Source: Triglochin maritima | Taxonomy: Eukaryota; Streptophyta; Magnoliopsida; Alismatales; Juncaginaceae | Length of the DNA: 64,000 nt | Reading direction: 5' to 3' | Assembly: GCA_963682175.1 (NCBI GenBank) | Contig: OY821772.1 | Location: 56,876,925 to 56,940,924 of the forward strand | In this document: positions 25,203 through 38,100 of the stretch, in pieces | Numbering within the stretch: position 1 is the stretch's first letter | Layout: each line of letters starts with the position of its first letter | Made by a program: the position numbers and the translations under genes | Notes under the pieces: model-generated | Database searches by the model: none | What the model was told of the DNA's origin: nothing | What the model saw: the letters and a program-made list of their open reading frames with translations, nothing else

Positions 25203-25421
25203 CGGGACGTCTGGCTAAGACGTCTGTACCATCGTGGAGGCGTCTGGCTAAGACGCCTCCACCATGGTTGAGGCATCTTAGCGAGACGCTTAGACCATGG
25301 TATAGGCGTCTGGCTAAGACGCCTGGACCATCGTGGAGGCGTCTGGATAAGACGCCTCAACCATAGTGGAGGCGTCTTAGCCAGACGCCTCCACGATGGT
25401 GCAGGCGTCTTAGCCAGACGC
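25203..25421. repeat. Hairpin array, right arm of MULE-2
   Basis: Seven or so GGCGTCTGGCTAAGACGCC-like units alternate with linkers built on ACCATGGT or ACCATCGTGG. Each unit is self-complementary, and the block as a whole is close to an inverted repeat. Confidence 0.88.
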
Positions 25422-25645
25422 CCGAGTCGGAAAAAAAATCCGTCTCCGTTACTTCGCCTGATCTAGGTGTTTCGCCAGACATTTTCGTGATGTTGGTACT
25501 AGGAATGTTAGTAAAACTGAGTCAAAAACCTTGTTTAAAGACACGGGACGATCTGGGTATTAAATATATTGTTAAGGGCAATTTGGTAATTTCAAATGGC
25601 GATTTAAGTAGTTTTAGGACGACGTTTAGTAGTTCCCTTAATGTT

Positions 25646-26568
25646 CCAAGCCGAACTTAATTATAAATGCTTTTCACCCATCATAATTAATCTTAAGCTA
25701 TTTAAAATTAAAATATGAAAACAAACATAAAATGTAATATACCCAACTTACGATCGGGCGGTTGGACATAACTTTTAAAGTAGATATATTTTATTTTGTG
25801 GTGGGGTTTAGTTGTTCCACTCCTTTCCATGTCACCCTTCCATTCAACAACTAAAGTAAAGAGAACACATCTATGGGGAGTTCTTGCTTGAACCTATAGA
25901 GATTACCTATTGTGCTATCACTGTTATAACCAAACTAGTGGGTAACCCACTCATGAACATCCACACCTTGCTTTGTCTTACCCCAACTTGCCAAGGCACA
26001 TCATGTTTGTCACAATAAAGTTTCAATAAAGCTAATCAACTAAGAGTGGTCAGTCCACAACACACCAAAGTCTTCACCAATATGTTGATTAATCACGCAT
26101 GATAGCATGGGTGCATGGTTTATGAGTTGTGTGTGTATCAAGTATATACTACAAATTCTTTGCTTTTAACTCATTTTATTTTATACCAACTGATGCAAGG
26201 TCGTTGTACTGTACTAAATGAGAGTAGTACTAACGAGATATTTGACTTTAATTTAGAAGCAATTTGCTCACTCCCGTATTGAAAGGAAACCTTTCATGTA
26301 GACTCAAATATGTAAAAGATAAATTTTCTCTCCTTTTATGTTACTTTTGGAAGAGCATGAACAGCCATCATATAATATATGATTTTGTATCAATCAGATT
26401 GTTGGTTACTCTCTGAATCATATATAAGACCGACTTCTGAAAAAGGAAAAAAAATGAAAGATGATGTTCTTGCTTAAATTATAAGTGGGAATGTTTCTTA
26501 TTTACATAATTATTAAATCCAGTGGTAGTTTATTATAATAGCCATCCCCTATGATCGATAATAATAGG
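25646..26568. other. AT-rich intergenic sequence
   Basis: No gene recognised. ATAGG at 26564-26568 is the probable left target-site copy of the solo LTR that follows. Confidence 0.4.
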
Positions 26569-28661
26569 TGTAACATCCCGAAACAGCGAAAAATTTAAAA
26601 TTTATCATCAAAATACCAGAGATCAACAATCAAATGACGTGACTGTTACTTCTAATAAAACATCCAAATGGTGCGCCATATTACATCAGAGTTTTTCAAA
26701 AAGCTACATGATTACATCAGATATAACAAAAGGAAGTACAAGTAATCATGTCGACCTCAGTGGTCCGAATGAGAGGATCTGATCCCAAAATGCGTGTGCT
26801 CGCCGTCACCACCCAGCTGGACCTACTGCGATCCTGAAATAAAACATGCAACAACAATGCCTGAGTTTCCATAAGAAAATCTCGTATGCCAAGTTCACCT
26901 ATATGAATGCAGTAGTACAAATCATGTCATTAACGGTAAGGAAAACAGTTTTCCCGAAGGGTAAAACAGAACATCGGTCCGACAATCATCATCGGGTCTC
27001 CCTCGGAGACATATCGTAGGCACATACGTTCTAACGGAACAAGACGTGATGCTGCCCACACGCGGCTATACTAAACATGGGGTTCGACAAGGAGCGTCCG
27101 CCAAGTCCACACCATAAGAAACAGATTTGTAACTTTGTGGTCAAACCACCCCAACGGAGTCATCGGTCGGTTGGTCCATCAAACATCATCTCAATAGGTG
27201 CCCAGCTGAGGAAAACATAGCCGGAATAGCATCGGCTCATCAAACATCATAACCGGAACAATATCAGTCCATCAAACATCATAGCCGGAACATCATCGAC
27301 CCATCATCGTCGGCATCACCGACACAACATCAGTGGTCCAACATACGTCCAGCACAACATCAGACGGTTCCGAACCGAAGTCCAACAGGTCATCAGGCTC
27401 CACGAGCCGCACATCATACATTGGGATTCGCGATCCCTAAGGTCTGCTACTCTACTATGAGTTCATCAATCCATCACATTAAGTCACGATTCATACACGG
27501 AGATGACACGTCCCGAATACCCACACTCTTCCACCCGGTGGTCCCTGGGCAGGCAGGCATAACGCGCCCACCATCACCTCCCGGCTCACGCACTAGGAGA
27601 GGACACATGTTTCCGTGGACAAAGTTGACATCATAAAAGGACCGGGAATTTAGTTCTGCGCATAAACGGTCGACCGAAATAGGCAATCCGGTCGACCGTT
27701 CCCGTGGGGTTCGGTCGACCGAAAGTCTGCAACGGTCAAACTCTCTCCGCAAAACCTAAGTCCCAACGGTCGAATAAGAGTCTAAAACCGGTCGACCGAA
27801 ACGTGGTCAAAATCCGAAGTCTGATCAAAATCATAAAAGTCTAATCGGTCGACCGACTCAGGGGTCTCGGTCGATTGAAAACTACAACATCCTAGCAGAC
27901 TAGTCATCAATCGGTCGAACAGTGCATAAAAACGGCTGAACAATGCATAAATCCACTTAAGTTTTGATCGAACCAACTATAGAATCGGCCGATCGAAATC
28001 CAACAGGCAAACCCCTCACCCACCATCACATGCGCTACCGGTCGACCGCTGCAAGGCATCGTTCGACCGATGTTGGTTTAAGTCGGGCAATTACATTAAA
28101 CTAGTCGACCGCCCGAAAGAACCGGTCGACCGTTGGTCGACAGCAACCTTGGGTCAGCCAAGGATTTTACGTCGTTTCTCGCCGTCGATGAGGTCTCCGA
28201 CCTCTCGCGACCAACAACTACATCACCCCCTCACAGGTGAGCAACAAAAGAAACTAATAAGCCGACATACCTTTCGAACATGACGAAACCGCCGGAGCCT
28301 CGCTCGCGCAACGTCGTCTCCGAAAACCTCCTCGCGCGCACCTCCGCACGTCTCACGCCTCCTGGTCACGCTCGCCTACTCTACCGGAGTTCCCACCAAC
28401 GCCTAAAGTTCCCACCAACGCCTCTGCTACGATGGAAAGGGAGAGAATGTGGTGAGAGAGACGGAGATTAGAAGAAGAAAAGATGAGAGGGGGATGAGTG
28501 TTTCCTTCACGTAGTCCAAGCAACAACCCCACCCATACCTCCTCACCTCTCCATCACGTCAGCCATACCCTCACCCACTTCCTAGCACCCCGATCATACA
28601 TCTCTCTCCTCTCTAGTCAAACCTCCTATTAACCAACAATTAATGGGTTGGTGATATTACA
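26569..28661. repeat. Second solo LTR, about 2.1 kb, related to 2762-4910
   Basis: It starts TGTAACATCCCGAAAC and ends GATATTACA. Flanks ATAGG and GTAGG fit a 5-bp duplication with one change. It is collinear with the copy in TIPIN intron 4 along most of its length, including the region around CATGACGAAAC near the 3' end. Seven perfect CGGTCGACCG palindromes are visible (27667, 27689, 27712, 27789, 27846, 28039, 28123). No internal retrotransposon sequence is present. Confidence 0.8.
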
Positions 28662-30652
28662 GTAGGAGTGATAATAATTAATGATAATGTACGAAAATGT
28701 ATGGGCCAAGAAGTATCAATCTACTAAATTTATTCCAAATTTTATTTAGCATACAATACCGTGACTTTTTGCAGGTTTATTCCTCGTTATATTCTTGTTA
28801 AATAAGAAACCAACAAAATTATTGCACTAGGTTTGGTCCTGTCTTTTCACTAACGGAACAGAATGTCTTAGTCATTAACTCATTATACTTAACCAATTGA
28901 TACCATTAATATATTTATACTATAGTCGTGGTACGCATCATTAGTCATGACAACTCCCAAAATTAATTGGAGCTTTAGAAGTTAGAACATGGGTAGTGCT
29001 CAAACCTTTTCGTAGACTCTGATCTACATATAATAGCGTCATTAATTGATACCCTAATCATAGTACGGAAACACTAAAATATTCATCAACTTATATATTT
29101 TTATTAACTCAAGCATCGGTTTTGTAAAAACAACAAAACTTGATTAACTCTTGCTGCTACCTCAAACAAAACATCTTGTGTTTATGCCTTGTTACTAACA
29201 ACCTTCAATCTCACTCTTCTTTGGGCTTACGCTTCTTTGTTTTATTATAGACTTTTGTAGTTTCATCGTTTCATGTGTTCATTTAACTAATGTCGCCTTG
29301 TCTTCACCTTCGGGTACGTAATTAGTGGTTTTTGAAAATTAATTAATGCACGAAGTCAATATCTCAGTCAGACCAACAATTCTCATCGGAAGATGGGGAA
29401 ATTATAGTATTCCAAACTTGTGGTTTTTTATGTTTCATTTTTTAGAACTCACGAGGTGTTCCACGCGTGATTTCACGTTTTTTGAAATTCGGAGGGTTTT
29501 TTTGCAAAGAAAATTGGTTTATGAATTTTGCATTTGAACTCTTAAATGTTAGGAAAATTAGCAGTGTTTTTATTATTTAACATAATGAATGCACACATAT
29601 AAACTCCAAAAACAATAGAAGGAAATAAATTCGGATTTGAATTTGCAATTTTTTGTTGAATTAACCTCAAAGTGATCAGCTAACCATTCAAGTCCCTGGA
29701 CATTCCGGGACATTGAATCATGCTTGAGCAAAAAAAAAAATTATCAAAGTGTCATGTAAATGATACAAGAAACATGTAATATTGTATGTTGAAAACTACC
29801 AAATAATACACAAAGCACTACATTGCCCTTTATTGCTAGGTTCGAGAGAAAAGATGAATTTAGAGTCCTTCCATATTCTAATAAAGTTAATATGCCAATT
29901 GGTGGATTATTAATTAATACAAAATACCAAAGTCAAACCCAATGAAATAGCTTGAAATAGATTGACATTTCAATCCAACTACCTCATTTACAACTTACAA
30001 GCCAGTGGATATACTTTGACTAGATATACTCATATTAATTGGTTGAGAAAAACAGTGTCATCACATTAAACTCTTTATATTTCATCAAAAAAATGTTTTA
30101 TTAAAACAACATCAGCTACGATCCGTGACGAGAGTTAGTTATGGAATCGGCAATTAAATGTTACAATCAAGAACACAAGATCTAGACGAATTATTATTGT
30201 CCACACATATGGTTCACCGAAACATAGAATCTTGGCAAACCGAATCCTACCGATCCTCTTCTCCTTGCGCCACGTTTCTCATACAAGCAACCAAGACCGT
30301 CATTAAATGTGATAATGACTTCGTTATTTAGATATTTCTGATTTCATTATATGCGGAAGCGGAGTTAATCTTGAACACGTCAACTACGTACTTGTTTTAG
30401 ATATCTCGGGCATGCGCACCTAACTTTATTTATATATGTGCCTCGTGGCTAAACTAAACCAACCTTCAAGATATTACAATTGTGAAATGAGGTCTCATGT
30501 AATATTATATCTCGAGAATTAATTCATAGGCGAGAAACGAAACATTATGTTGAAGGTCTAGTTTAAATTGAATTCATACTAAAATTACATCACACTGCGG
30601 AAAAGACGAGCAAAGTTTGTAACTTTGCATGTGTAAAAATGCAAATGAGATG
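28662..30652. other. AT-rich intergenic sequence, 2 kb
   Basis: No supportable ORF, RNA gene or bordered repeat. AATGAGATG at 30644-30652 is the left target copy of the next element. Confidence 0.4.
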
Positions 30653-31384
30653 CCGTAATTTTTTTATCTAATAAAAAATAAATTCAAATTTCGAATTTTA
30701 GGAAGAAAAAAAAATTCGAAAAGTACTCGGATCGCGGGTCACACCCGCGATCCGTCCCAAATTATTATTATTTTTTTGACGGATCGCGGGTCTAAACCGC
30801 GATCCGTCAAATTTTTAAAAAAAACATTTTTTTTGAATTTTTATTTTAATTAGTTTTAGTGTTTGTTTAATATTCAGTTGTAAATAATTTATTAATCTGA
30901 CTAAGAAATTTTGTTTTTTTATTGTATAAAATACCCTAACATTTCAATACGTCGGGTTATCGACGTGATTTGGAGGTCGATTTTTGAAAAAATTAAAAAC
31001 AAATTTAAAAAATAATATCAATTAGAAAACATATTTTGAAAAAAAAATTAAAAAAGATTAAAAATAGTTACAATAAAAAAGAAAACAGAAATAAAAAAAT
31101 AAAACTAAAACAGAAAACTTTAAAAAAATTATTTAAAAAAAATCACGGGATCCGTGAAATTTTCTGCAATTTTTTTTTAAATTTTCACGGATCGCGGGTG
31201 TGAACCGTGATCCGTGGATTTTTTTTTTTAAATGGACGGATCACGGTTCACACCCGCGATCCGTCAAAAAAAATTCGAGGGACGGATTGTGGGTCATACC
31301 CGCGATCCGAGTACTTTCGGAAGAAGAAAAAAATTCCTAAAATTCGAATTTTTGACTTTTTATTATTATTTAAAAAAAATACGG
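30653..31384. mobile_element. Mutator-type MITE with hairpin series (MULE-4), 732 bp
   Basis: A perfect 9-bp duplication AATGAGATG flanks it (30644-30652 and 31385-31393). The inverted ends begin CCGTAATTTTTTTA and CCGTATTTTTTTTA and continue imperfectly for about 90 bp, through TTCGAATTTTAGGAA and AAGTACTCGGATCGCGGGT. A long inverted end with a 9-bp duplication fits Mutator. The ends are unlike those of MULE-1. There is no coding capacity. Confidence 0.88.
30729..31308. repeat. Five GGATCGCGGGT / ACCCGCGATCC hairpins in MULE-4
   Basis: Hairpins with 11-base arms and 3-base loops lie at 30729-30753, 30781-30805, 31189-31213, 31238-31262 and 31284-31308. The first two are near the left end and the last three near the right end, with an AT-rich centre. 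Arms carry a few compensating or single changes. Confidence 0.88.
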
Positions 31385-31393
31385 AATGAGATG

Positions 31394-33485
31394 CTTCCAA
31401 AGAAAGAAAAGAAGCTGACTTACCATAAAAGGAGAAGGGGACGTGGAAATCTGAGCCGTCCATCTCGACGAACGTGTCGCGCTTGACTTGTGTTCTCCCA
31501 CCGGTACACCACCTTTCCTTTTCGGTCACACTTCGTTCGCCACTCCCAACTCCCACTTTAAATATTTCCAAACTCCCACCAATATTAAGCAATCCCTTTC
31601 AATATTTGTTTTCAATATTCGTCCGACAATCTCTACGTGCAAAAAATTGCAAATCAATCAACTCTGTCTGACTTGTGCATACGTTAACGTAAACCAACAA
31701 TTTTCTTTGAAAGTCTAAATTGTGAAAATCATAAAGTTACGTGGTGTATATAAACTTGTGTCGGGTCGGTTTCCTTGGTTGGGCAGATTGCATTTTGATC
31801 TTTTGGTTGTTCTTTTTAATTTGATGTATACAATCACAATTGAATTAACAAAAACACAAGTATAATTTATTTTTGTCCAAAATAACTAATCTATTTATTA
31901 ATAATTGTTAACTCAATTCGAGAAATAATATTTTCGTTACATATAAAAAAGATCTGAATCCTAGCTAAAACTTAAGAAATTTAAAAAGATAATTAAAGTA
32001 TTAGAAAAAAAGTACTCAATGGTTTAGCTATTTGGTCTTCAATCTCCATCTTCGTTGATGTCGTTGGAACAGTGTCGTGTCCGACACGACCCGGTAGTCA
32101 ATTCTAATTGTATGTACAAGATAACATCGTTTATGACACAAGTGAGTAGCAAACAATTGGTTAACTGAACAATTGGCATGCACGTCGAAGTTTAGGTGAG
32201 GAACAAATCTTACCGGCAATTAGTAGTCTATTTGTATTAATATTATGCGTAAGTAAAGATTATTCGAAGTTTGGAAAGTGGGATTTTAAGAAACCTATAA
32301 AAACAGGAGTCTCATAAAAAGCTCGTCCGTCGTAAACTTACTTAAAAGGAATCCTATTAGGTCTTTACACCTCAAGTCATCTTCAGTATGATTATTCAAA
32401 CAAAACACAATGTATAAGTTTCTTATAAAAGATCGATTCCCGTGGTTATTGCTGAAAACAAATAAAAATAACAGTCCTTTTATATTATTAATATTTTTTT
32501 GTGAAAATACACATAAAAATGACACTCATGGGCCCTAAGCGAAAAATTATTCAGCCAATTAGATCATCTGTAATCATGACTCGGACGACCTGATCATGAG
32601 ATTTATCTCTCTTCCAAATCAATTTTCTCTCTCCCCAACCAATTTTCTTCTCTTTCCTGTATTATTCACATCTTAACCACAACTCACTACAACTCATCTC
32701 TCTCGTCAACATCATTTCGGGATCGATTTTCAAAGAAAAATAAAATAATTAGAAAACGTATTTTCAAAAAATTTAAATAAAAAAAGATTCAAAGTAATTT
32801 AAAAAAATACTTTAAAAAACGTGTCAATCATTACTTTATTATTATCTTTAAAAATTATAATGATTCGATAACTTTTAAATAATATCATTAATTGGAAATC
32901 TAGATTTTATACATTATAGGTTCTTACGCTTGTTACACAACATAAATATATATTCTTAATTGCATTGACAAAAAAACCTTTACAAATATATTTTACAAAA
33001 CATGTAAAAATATATTTTCAAAAGAAAAATGTTAAATGACCTTCATAACATGTATTTTATAAGCAGTTGAATACTTAGTAAAATCTGTGAGTTAGATGTT
33101 ATATTGTTTTTCTTCCGTAAGGTGAATATGTAGAGAAACACTAATAATTTTAGTTTTGTATGACAAATGATTAAAAAAATCAACTCAAGTTATTTTGGAT
33201 GTAAAAATTTAATTTGCATATCTAAAATGTAAAAGAATAATTTATAAGAAATAATTTCCAATAGATATTAGTTGCAAACAACAAATTCTAAAACAAGACA
33301 TATGAGATATCCAAACAATAAACAAGCAAAAACATGTGTTATTCACTTGTCACCTTTTTATTTGTTAAATCTCCAGAAACCTTGTAGGTTCGAACTACAC
33401 AATAATTTTTCATGAACAAGACTGGTGGGACTGAAATCTTTAATAGTGAGTATCTCAACATAAGAGATATCGCAAGAGAGGTAAG
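31394..33485. other. AT-rich intergenic sequence with a possible MITE relic
   Basis: No gene recognised. About 32540-32830 resembles the family at 23805-24147 (TCTCTCTC-rich stretch, CGTCAACATCATTTCGGGATCGAT, then an A-rich core), but I could not define ends. Confidence 0.35.
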
Positions 33486-34828
33486 TTAGCCCTTAAACAA
33501 GCTAAGCTCATCTGTTTGAACTTGACTCGTTTGAAAAACGAGCATGAGGTCCCGCTTGAACTTGACTCATTTATAGCTCGCGAGCAGCTCGATTTGACTC
33601 GTTTACAAGATCATTCAATAAGTTGCTCTGCTTGTTAAAGCTTGCTTAAGGTTTGGTTAATCCGTTATAAAATTTTAGTATTTATATATTATATATAACA
33701 TGAACTTTATTATACAATGTCAATCAGTGTTCACGTAGCCGACCGCCCGTCGGCGTGGTCGCCTGGGCGACCACCGCCTTTCGCCCAGCAAAGCTAGGCA
33801 AAATGGGTGGTCGCCTCGCCTAGGCGATAGTCGTTGGAGGCATTCCAACAGCTATCATCTTTTTGATTTTTTTAAAAAAATTACAAGTTTGTCGCTACCC
33901 CCAAATTCTATATAAACCCCTCCAAACCTCTTCATTTTTCACACATCTCTCATTTTCTTCTTCTTCATAATTCTATTCTAATCATCAAGTTTCCTAATCA
34001 TCAAATTTTCGCGATTAAGTCTCCAGTCTGGTGCTTAGTTTTGAAGTTGGAAAGTGAAGTCTCTGATCCGGTTCTTCATTCTTCAACCGCCAAAATCAAG
34101 TGCACTCTTTCTAACTTCTCTTTAGAATTAAATTAATTAGTATTTCGTTTTAATATTAGTCTAAATTTTTATATTAGTCTAGTTTTAAGATATGACCTAC
34201 GTACCCGACACTAGTCTCCCCATGCATCACGAGAGTTACGATGACCTAAGACCTACCCGTACAAATGACCACGGTTGGAATACTACACATTACATTAGTG
34301 CTAATGATAAAAATTGCATTGTCTGTGAGTTATGTGGTAAAGAAACTAGAGGTGGTAGAGGGAGTGCCTAGTGAGACATTTGTCGAGGAACTATGTGTCC
34401 TTTTGAAGCCTAAACATGTATGATATTTTTAGATAATATTTTTGCATTTTTCCTGATTTTTTTATCTATTTTATCAAATTTAATTGAATTAAAATTTTAA
34501 AAAAACGCCTAGAGTTGGGCCGTCGCACAAACGCCTAGGCGATCGCCGAGGCGACCGGACGCACCCGGTCGCCTAGGCTCGCCTAGGCGTTACGTGAACA
34601 TTGATGTTAATTATAGTTTTTATAAATGACAAAAAATATAAATTATATAATGTAATTTTAGCTTGTTGAAATATAATTAAGAATATGAATATATAAGTGT
34701 ATAGAATTTAAATGAGTTAAACGGGCTTTTATCGAGCGAACCAAATCGAGTTAAGACTTGATTTTTTTTATTAGACACGTTGAGTTCGAGTAGAGATTTA
34801 TGTACTCGTGAGCTCGCCCGAGTATGGT
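33486..34828. repeat. Possible older hAT-like repeat, split by 33725-34603
   Basis: Both arms are rich in ACTCGTTT, AGCTCG and CTCGAGT words in opposing orientation (AGCTCATCTGTTTGAACTTG on the left, GAGCTCGCCCGAGT on the right). This composition is typical of plant non-autonomous hAT elements. No target duplication was established. Confidence 0.35.
33725..34603 (+). mobile_element. hAT deletion derivative retaining a BED-finger remnant
   Basis: Ends CAGTGTTCACGTA and TACGTGAACATTG are inverted repeats with one mismatch. Flanks ATGTCAAT (33717-33724) and ATGTTAAT (34604-34611) are an 8-bp duplication with one mismatch. Subterminal GGTCGCC/GGCGACC words cluster at both ends. Inside, from about 34192, a short frame begins MTYVPDTSLPMHHESYDD and contains DHGWNTTHYI and CIVCELCGKETRGG. 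That resembles the BED zinc finger at the N-terminus of hAT transposases. The rest of the transposase is deleted. Confidence 0.85.
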
Positions 34829-35163
34829 TAACGGAGTTGTTACCTGACTTTGTACTTTAATAAAGAAAAAGGAGAAAAATCTTACATGTAACAAGTCCAA
34901 CGAGTATACCCCAATCGTAATCTTACAAGTTACAATTAACAAAACAGTATAAAATTAAAATAATAATAAAAAACTCCACTTCCATTCGATGTGCACTTTC
35001 CAGTTTCCAGTCCACCACCTTCCACTTGAACCAACTTTTGACAAACCCCAACTCTTTCCCTTTCTCCTTCCCTCCCCATTAATGGCGGATCACGAGTCCA
35101 ACCCTTCTAACCCTTCACCACACCAAACCCAAACCCCATCTCCATCCCACTTCTAGTTTCCCA
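34612..35163 (+). other. Flank and 5' leader of the receptor kinase gene
   Basis: AT-rich up to about 34980, then a C/T-rich stretch (CTCCTTCCCTCC and similar) leading to the start codon, as in many plant leaders. No TATA box could be placed firmly. Confidence 0.4.
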
Positions 35164-38100
35164 ATGGGACCCGTCAGGCTTCTCCTCCACCTCCTCTTCC
35201 TCTCCTTCCTCCAACTCCCCACCTTTTCCTGCCCCCCATCGGATTTGGTCGCTCTCAAGGCCTTCCACGACGGTCTGGAGTCATCGTCTTTGTGGGACTT
35301 CGAGGCTTCCTCGAGATGCTGCGGGTGGGTTGGAGTGAGGTGCGATGTCGAGGAGAGGGTGGTGGGGTTGGACGTCTCGGAGATGGGGTTGAAAGGTAGG
35401 GTTGGAGTTTCCATCGGAGATTTGGACCGGTTGGAGGTGTTCTCGATTAGGAACAATTCGTTCGCCGGCCGGATTCCAGAGGGGTTGTTCCGGTTGAGAC
35501 GGCTTAAGGTGATCGATCTTAGCCGGAACGAGTTGTCCGGGACGGTCCCGGTTGGGTCCGAGTTGGTTGGGATCGAAACCTTTAATGTTTCTTTCAATAA
35601 GCTTGTGGGGAACCATCCGGTTCTAGTCGGTTCCGGGAATTTGACCCGGTTCGATGCCGGGAATAACTTGTTTGATGGTCATTTGAATGCTACTTTGTGT
35701 TCCGCTTCGCCGAGGCTTCGGAAGGTTTACTTGTCCGGTAACCGCCTTTCCGGTGATTTCCCCGTGGGGTTCGGGAATTGCGGTTTGCTTCAGGAGCTTG
35801 GGCTTGATTTGAATTCTATTTCCGGGGGTTTGCCTGATGATATCTTTATGTTGTCTTCTCTTGAGGAGTTGCATGTTCAGGAGAATCTTATGGGGGGCAC
35901 GGTTGGCGTCGGGATCGGTAATCTTTCTAAGCTTGTTCAGTTGGATATTTCATCAAATGGTTTTTCCGGACGATTTCCCGATGCATTTGATGGCCTCACT
36001 AGGTTGAAGTCGTTGTCTGCTTCTTCCAATAATTTTTCTGGTAGTCTGCCTTATTCCATGTCGAACTTGTCTTCCATTCAAGTTATAAACTTGCGGAATA
36101 ATTCTTTCAATGGTGAGATTAATCTTGGTTTCGCGAACATGGCTCGGTTGACTACTCTTGATCTCGGGTCGAATCATTTTACTGGAAATATTCCTCCCGC
36201 CCTCTCGTATTGTTCAGAGCTGAAGACGTTAAATCTTGCTAGAAACAGGCTTGAAGGCGGGATTCCTGATGGCTTCAAGAACTTGAGTTCCCTGTCTTTT
36301 CTGTCTCTATCAAATAACACGTTGTCTAATGTATTTTCGTCGTTGGAGGTTCTGCAGCACTGCCCTGAACTTACTGCTCTCGTTCTGACCATGAATTTTC
36401 ATGGCGAAAGGATGCCATCAGATGGAATCCATGGATTTCAGAACTTGGAACTTCTGGTCATTGCAAATTGTGATCTTGCTGGAACCATTCCACCGTGGTT
36501 GGCTCAGTGCAGTAAGCTGAAGCTGGTGGACCTGTCATGGAACAAGTTGACTGGGAATATCCCGTTGTGGTTGGGGGAGCTCGATTCTCTGTTTTACATA
36601 GATTTGTCCAACAATTCTCTTACTGGCGAGATCCCTCGAAGCATGGTCACCATGAAGAGCCTTGCCTCCGGAGACTTGCAACCAGGGTCCCCACCTGCAG
36701 ACGACTTTCCATTCTTCAGCAAGCGGAATCACCGGGCTAAGGGGTTGCAGTACAATCAGCTTGGCAGCTTTCCATCTTCACTGATTCTAAGCTTCAACAA
36801 CCTGATCGGGCCGATCTGGCCGCAGTTTGGAAACCTCAAGAAGCTCCATGTATTGGACCTAAGCAATAACAATCTAGTGGGTATCATTCCTGCTGAATTG
36901 TCTGGTATGTCGAGCTTGGAGATTCTAGACCTGTCGCATAATGCCCTTGATGGAAACATTCCGACATCCATGACTAACTTGACATTTCTTTCCAAGTTTA
37001 GTGTTGCCAACAATCATTTAGTTGGTGAAGTCCCGATGGGCGGCCAGTTCTCTACCTTCCCTAATTCCAGCTTTGAAGGGAACACTGGCCTTTGTGGCGA
37101 GCACGTGTCCCCTTGCTTGAAAGACCTGTTGCACACCAACAGCACATCACTGCCACACAACATCCGACATATGAGCAAAAGCTTAATTGTAGGTATGACT
37201 CTTGGAATTGGATGTGTTGCGATACTTGTTCTTGCTCTTGCATACTTGTTTATGTCAAGAGCACATTCAAGAAGAGTGGAGGATACTGAAAAGGAAATGC
37301 TGGACTCAGAAGATTGTCTTGAGTTCTCTAGCTCTGGTTTGGTACTTTTGTTTCAGAGCAAGGACAACAAAGAGCTCACGATCGATGACATACTCAAGTC
37401 AACAAATAATTTTGACCAAGCTAATATAATCGGGTGCGGAGGCTTTGGCCTGGTCTACAAAGCTACACTTCCGGATGGACGAAAGGTGGCAATCAAAAGA
37501 CTTTCTGGTGACTTTGGGCAGATAGAACGGGAGTTCCAAGCTGAGGTAGAGACTCTGTCCAGTGCTCAACACGAAAATCTTGTCCTGCTCCAGGGTTATT
37601 GCAAGATAGGTGGTGATCGGATCCTTATATACTCGTACATGGAGAACGGTAGCTTAGACTACTGGCTTCATGAAAAAATAGATGGTGGATCTGCTTTGGG
37701 CTGGCACAAACGACTGTGCATAGCTCGAGGAGCAGCAAATGGCTTGGCACACCTGCATCAGGCCTGCCAACCTCACATACTTCACCGCGACATCAAGTCA
37801 AGTAATATCCTTTTGGATGGAAACTTTGAAGCTCATTTGGCAGACTTCGGCTTGGCGAGGCTAATACGACCTTATGACACCCATGTGACTACTGATCTTG
37901 TTGGGACCTTGGGATACATCCCGCCGGAATATGGGCAAGCATCGGTTGCCACCTTTAAGGGTGATGTGTATAGTTTTGGTGTCGTTCTTTTGGAGCTTCT
38001 GACCGGTAGAAGACCCATGGACATGTGCAAACAAAAGGAATGCAGAGAGTTGAAGTCATGGGTGCTTAACATGAAGAAGGAGAAGAGGGAAACTGAAGTA

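Larger units (their letters stand above)
24256..25637. mobile_element. Non-autonomous Mutator-like element of the MULE-1 family (MULE-2), 1.38 kb
   Basis: The ends match MULE-1 closely over about 60 bp (left CTGAATTGCTAAACATCGCC; right end ...GACGTTTAGTAGTTCCC). TTAATGTT flanks it on both sides (24248-24255 and 25638-25645), extendable to 9 bp, as expected for Mutator. A PMD-type start exon begins at about 24402 on the plus strand. A transposase-type start exon (MSGETPRSGE, then a GTAACG donor) lies near 25445-25475 on the minus strand. Gene bodies are absent. Two hairpin arrays flank a central region shared with MULE-3. Confidence 0.92.

Noticed and set aside
35115..35616. ORFs antisense to the receptor kinase
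   Set aside because: Shadows of a strongly constrained coding strand with no independent support.
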